64,000 nt of DNA from Oxytricha trifallax. Its lineage: Eukaryota > Ciliophora > Spirotrichea > Sporadotrichida > Oxytrichidae. The stretch lies in NCBI GenBank assembly GCA_000711775.1, contig ARYC01018397.1, positions 1 to 64,000 on the forward strand. Reading direction: 5' to 3'. Position 1 is the first letter of the stretch; each line of letters opens with the position of its first letter. Under the pieces are notes generated by a model that was not told the origin of the DNA, made no database searches, and saw only the letters and a program-made list of their open reading frames with translations. This document shows positions 59,877 to 64,000 of the stretch, piece by piece. A program made the position numbers and the translations under genes.

Positions 59877-61145
59877 TCACGTAGAATAAGTTTCTATCCT
59901 TGATTTATTGTGATCGTCCTCTATCACAATAATGGAATGAATTATCTCTTCAATTCTTGACCTTAATTCATATTTTCGAATAATTCTACTTTTTTAAATT
60001 TTGATAGATTAGGATATTAAAATGCCATACTATAACCTAAATTTTTCTGAAGCTTTCTAAAAGTCTTAGTTTATCTCTTAATCTAACAATTCATATTCAT
60101 TGTTTGAGATTTAATAAAATGCAACCTGGTTTGCATAAACTTTGAGAGAAAAGCTTCTAGGCAAGTATTTACTGATCTTATTAAGATAAATCTCTTTATT
60201 TATATATATTGTAAGTTGCTTTAAACTTTGTAATTTTATTCTCTACAATAGTATTTCCAATTCTTAGACATTTTAAACGTTCAATTTTAGTTTCTTAAGT
60301 GATATGAAATTCTATTGACTAAAATTTATTTTGCTAAGTAAATTTATTTCAAATCCGCTTCTTTCTGATTTTTTCATAAAATCTGATTCAATATCATTTT
60401 AAATTTTCAGATATTCTAAAGATTCCATTTTTTATAAATTATGTAGAGCATCTTGTGAAAATGAAGAGTTTTTCATAACAATTGTATTGACTGTTTAAAA
60501 TTATCTGAAAATTCAATCATCATGGACCCTGCAATATCTAAAATTCAATGTTTTTGTGATATTGTTCGCTATTTATCTTTATGAATTATAATAATATTCT
60601 CTAGTATCTTAACAATAAGGAATTAATAGCTTGTCATTTCCAATGTTGCAAAATCTTAAATTTACCTTTTACATATTGCATTAATTTAACAATTGCATTG
60701 TTATTAATGGCTAACCTAAAATAATATTTAATTTTAGATTGTTTAATTAGCAGTTATTCAAAATTTCCCATTTTCTTATTTCTTCATATATAAAATCTGA
60801 TTGATAATATGCTGTAAAGATTAGTTGTTTTTCTTTTACAGATGGTGGCATAGCTCTTATAAAATTTTAGAAATTTTCTAATTTAATTATTTATACATCT
60901 TTTGTAAATTGCTTTAATGAAAATTTGTATTAATTGCTAAAGCTGAAGAGATAGTCTAAATTTGTGATTTTAATTATTTCACTCTTTGGAAAGTAAATGC
61001 ATAATTTATCATTTTGTAATTATTTTTCGATTTTAACTTGTTACAATAAAGTCCTCTCAAGCTTTGATAATTTTGAAATTTCTGTAAAGCATTTTTTGTA
61101 TGATAAATAACCGTATATAATTAGTCTGCAAAATTTTGGAATCAT
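59877..61145 (-). CDS. Gene O: intact-length family IV F-box/LRR-like gene, one internal TGA
   Basis: Minus strand, ATG 61145 to TGA 59877-59879, 422 codons in one frame with a single in-frame TGA at 60513-60515. N-terminus IPKFCRLIIYGYLSYKKCFT then EISKLSKLERTLL is F-box-like (about residues 2-35). LRR-like strands follow: NDKLCIYFPKSEIIKITNLD, LENFQNFIRAMPPSVKEKQ, MQKVNLRFCNIGN, ITKTLNFRYCRVHDD, MESLEYLKIQNDIES, LKKLKLNVQNVQELEILL, LKQLTIYINKE. In gene N the codon at the TGA is TAA (Gln). No IES is evident, unlike families I and II. An SCF substrate-receptor role is inferred from architecture only. Confidence 0.7.
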
Positions 61146-62640
61146 TTTTAAAAATAATTTATTAAACCATTATAAAGAATTTTTTAATATTCATTTTATA
61201 TGAAACAATAATTTGAATATTTAAATATACAAAATAACATATCTGTTCTTTAAATGCTTTTAATTAATAAGAATAATATTTTATGAAACTTTTTATCATA
61301 AATCAATTATTAACAGGCATAAATTTTCAAGATTTTAATTTGATTTATTATTTTAAAACAATCAATTGATTGATTTTTAATTTTCTAATTTAAAAATTTC
61401 TTAGCCTTTATTATTCTCTTTTTATAAACATAATCAAATATAAAAATAATTACATTTTAAAATTTTATAATTTAATTAATAAGATTAAAATAATTTCAGA
61501 TTTTATTTAAATTTATTTCAATTCTTATATATTTTAATATAAGATTACTACTTATCAGCATCTTTTATCTAAACAACTAAATGAGTAAGTCTATTTTCCT
61601 AATCAGTAATCTGAAATTTAACTATTTCTTTAGATTTTAACTCTAGAAAACCTTCGCTCAAATATAAATTTTACCAAATCCCTTTTTATCCTAAATTATT
61701 TAATTAATTATTCACATCCTCTTTATAATTTATACCAATAAAAACTAAAAAATTATTTGAAAAGCTATTATAATGTTTAATTTATTTTTATTGATCATCA
61801 TTTTTAGGGGTTATTTTAGTAGAATATAAAATAAATAGTAAAAATTATTTATTTTTATTCATTTAAAGTTGAAATTTTTAATAATAAAAAACATACAAAG
61901 AAAAAATTGAATATAAAATTTTCAGACAAATATACGGTAGTATATTAATTTATCATTAATTAGAATTTTATCTGAGATTAAATAAAATGTTTTCAATATG
62001 TAATTTATAGAAGGCATATGAATAAATAGACAATTAAGAATATATATTTAAAATAATTGAATATTTCTATCTCCATGTTAGAAAAATAAAACACCTATTC
62101 CCTAATAATTAATTAAACCATCTAAAATCTATTCTAAGGGTTTAAAATTTTATCATCTTTATTTATATATACATCAATATTCACTAGCTTAATTGTTAAG
62201 CAAGATTGTTTTTCATATTAAATATATGTTATTATTTAATATAAATATATTTCATCACCTGTTAAATTAGCTTTTATTTTAATAAGCTTTTTTAATTCAA
62301 GCTCTAGATAAAAGAAATAAAATTAATTTAAGTTAACTTCTTTTAAATAAATTTCCTCAAGACTTTAAATTTTATTTATTTATTAGGAATTACAGAATTT
62401 AGCCAATTTACAAGACACTATTTTAGGGAAAATTTAAATGAATTATTTTGTAATCCTGTTTGATAAATCTTTTATTAAGGTAAAATTTTTGGAGAATAAG
62501 TGAATTTTTTGATTAATACAGAATGACATATAATTAAGATTAATTTAAGTCTTAATAAAAATGCAAAAAGAGAATATATTTGCATAAGAGAGTAAATTTC
62601 AATGAAGCTATCTTAAAATGTATAAAATGAAATAACCCAA
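61146..62640. other. 1.5-kb AT-rich DNA, nothing recognised
   Basis: No coding block of any family, no TBE end and no RNA gene seen on either strand. Confidence 0.35.
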
Positions 62641-63139
62641 GATATTTTGGGTCACTAAATTTGCGCATGAGCGCTAATAATATGCGCTCTTGCGCTCATA
62701 AAATAACTTGTCAGCCCATAGCAAGGCACTTTTGTCTTAATTCACATTCTTAATAGAGAATTAAGACTTGGCTATAAAGCCCTATTTTTAAAAGATGATT
62801 AATTATTTATATTAATTTTAATAATATAGTTCTAATTTTTAATTAAAACTTAAATATATTAAACCTAATTGGATTTCTCTATAGAGAATTAAATTCTGAG
62901 GTACTGATTATTAATAAATTGCGTTAATTTAATTATTCCTAAATTTATTATATTTAATTAAGTATTTATTAAAAAAAGGGCATTAAGAGCCCAGAGAGGT
63001 TTCCCTATAAAAAAGCTGAATTAAGACAGATGTGGCATGAAGTGGGCCAGATTTTCATATATACCGCACAGCTGTGCGGTATAGTCAGAATATCTTGCTG
63101 GATTTCCATATTTACACCTTGAGATATCATCATTGTAAT
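62641..63139. repeat. GC-richer patch with several inverted repeats
   Basis: It contains TTGCGCATGAGCGC near CTCTTGCGCTCAT (62664-62700), the hairpin GTCTTAATTC...GAATTAAGAC (62735-62768) whose GAATTAAGAC recurs at 63018-63027, GGGCATTAAGAGCCC (62978-62992) and a 22-bp perfect palindrome at 63061-63082. The inner pair around 62735-63027 could be a degenerate short transposon. Directly followed by TBE-d. Confidence 0.4.
63061..63082. repeat. 22-bp perfect palindrome
   Basis: Self-complementary with core CCGCACAGCTGTGCGG and AT-containing outer arms. It stands alone in GC content. Could be a protein-binding site or the heart of a small hairpin. Confidence 0.7.
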
Positions 63140-64000
63140 CAAAACCCCAAACCCCTTAGTGAGGTTTATAAGTGCTTTGATTTGTAGGGTAAAGTTGGGT
63201 CTTATTGGGGTTAATAGAGAAATTAGACCAATTTCCAAAATGAGAAATAGAAATTAGCGAAATTTAGGGTCTATCTATGATGAGCAATATTTAATTTACT
63301 GCTTAAGCTTAGGTATGGTACAAGTATTAATATAGACTAAGTCAAACCAGTAATGAATTATGCTGCTATAGCAAAGCTCCTGCGCAAGAGCGCCTCAACA
63401 GTTAGGAATCATTGCTTGATGGCTGTTCAGCATTATAATTCAGGCACTTGAAAGCATCCTGCAAGAAAATAAAAGTTCTCACAGCACCATATTGACTACC
63501 TCTGCGACTCGAAGACTTTAAAGTATTGGGCACACTTTCCACTAGACTACCGAGCTGTGATGTTCCATCGCAAGTTTCCTGACATGCGTATCTCTCCTTA
63601 AACTATAGCAAACATTTATAGAAGAAATGGTATTACTTTCAAGACTGTCAACAGAGTGAAGAGAGTGATTGATTTTACAGTAACATTTTATAGTAATAAT
63701 TTAAACTATATATATGATTAAATGCAGAGAGCTATTACTAATAACATCAAGTTCATACACGCTGATGAAGCTGTTTACCTTCAACACCTTTATTAATAAG
63801 TCTTGGTATAAGAAGTATGATAATATAGAAGTCTATGATTAAAAAGTGAAGGTAGTCACCCATGCAATTTTAGCTGGTATAAGTAAAGATTCAGGCCTAG
63901 AGAGTTATGATATTCACCCTCGCTCTATAAGCGAGAGTAGTATATAGAGTTCCTACATAAGCTCAGAGAGAAGTATAGTAACCAAGAGATCATCCTGTTT
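63140..64000 (+). mobile_element. TBE-d: left part of another TBE, runs off the window
   Basis: Left end CAAAACCCCAAACCCCTTAG with AAT just before (63137-63139), followed by the TBE-c-type inverted repeat (GGGTAAAGTTGGGTCTTATT). Contains the 5' part of a transposase. Right end beyond the window. Confidence 0.8.
63240..64000 (+). pseudogene. TBE-d transposase, 5' part, frameshifted
   Basis: ATG 63240 to the window end. Blocks: LLKLRYGTSINIDQVKPV, YAAIAKLLRKSASTVRNH (helix-turn-helix-like), FPLDYRAVMFHRKFPDMRIS, VNRVKRVIDFTV, then IHADEA where a missing base after AV breaks the frame (63770 region). First catalytic Asp intact (HADEA). In-frame TGA at 63449-63451, in the same place as in TBE-c. 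A further frame change lies near 63290. The second Asp and the Glu are outside the window. Confidence 0.7.

Noticed and set aside
63005..63238. Minus-strand ORF of 77 codons
   Set aside because: It crosses the TBE-d left end and inverted repeat and has no counterpart in other copies.
1..64000. CRISPR array, bacterial operon or Shine-Dalgarno signals
   Set aside because: No regularly spaced direct repeats; the code, IES-like gaps and transposon types are ciliate.

Overview
The window looks like germline (micronuclear) DNA of a spirotrich ciliate of the Oxytricha/Stylonychia type. Three things point there. (1) TAA and TAG read as glutamine and TGA is the working stop: paralogous proteins align through in-frame TAA/TAG, with CAA in one copy where another has TAA, and they end at TGA. 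(2) The large transposons carry C4A4 telomere-like ends, a 3-bp ANT target duplication, a DDE transposase, a 22-kDa-type ORF and a zinc-finger/kinase ORF, which is the published layout of Oxytricha telomere-bearing elements (TBE). (3) Genes are cut by short AT-rich segments bounded by 4-7 bp direct repeats, like internally eliminated sequences (IES) and their pointers. A standard-code ORF search sees only fragments, because TAA/TAG truncate every frame.

The gene content is almost one thing: an array of about 17 diverged relatives of one protein superfamily. Each has a short N-terminal segment resembling an F-box, followed by leucine-rich-repeat-like strands. I sort them into family I (A, B, C, D, E), family II (F, G, H, I, J, K), family III (L, M), family IV (N, O on the minus strand, probably P on plus) and two diverged pieces (Q, R). 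The function is unknown; a substrate-receptor role for SCF-type ubiquitin ligases is inference only.

Layout: 1-7170 A, B and diverged Q/R; 7480-8735 a palindromic MITE, truncated gene F and a second MITE; 9143-15065 gene G broken by a nested TBE cluster; 15066-17560 mostly MITEs; 17618-23301 gene H broken by a 4.0-kb TBE; 24072-30643 genes C and D, D carrying a palindromic MITE and a 1.3-kb foldback element; 31241-34860 gene I with another palindromic MITE; 36310-39851 gene E with a 1.05-kb element that has about 350-bp inverted repeats and a GC-richer ORF; 40571-43910 gene J with a retroposon-like insert; 44494-46608 gene K, broken by two TBEs; 47233-51224 the best-preserved TBE; 51256-59476 families III and IV; 59877-61145 gene O; 63140-64000 the start of another TBE.

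The genes and mobile elements explain each other: most paralogs are interrupted, and aligning an interrupted copy with an uninterrupted one gives the insertion point and target duplication. The same comparison exposes the IESs: AGATT(T) recurs at the same codon in family II and GATT in family I. I saw no tRNA, rRNA, CRISPR array or convincing promoter or terminator. Boundaries inside degenerate copies are approximate, and all homology statements come from reading by eye.
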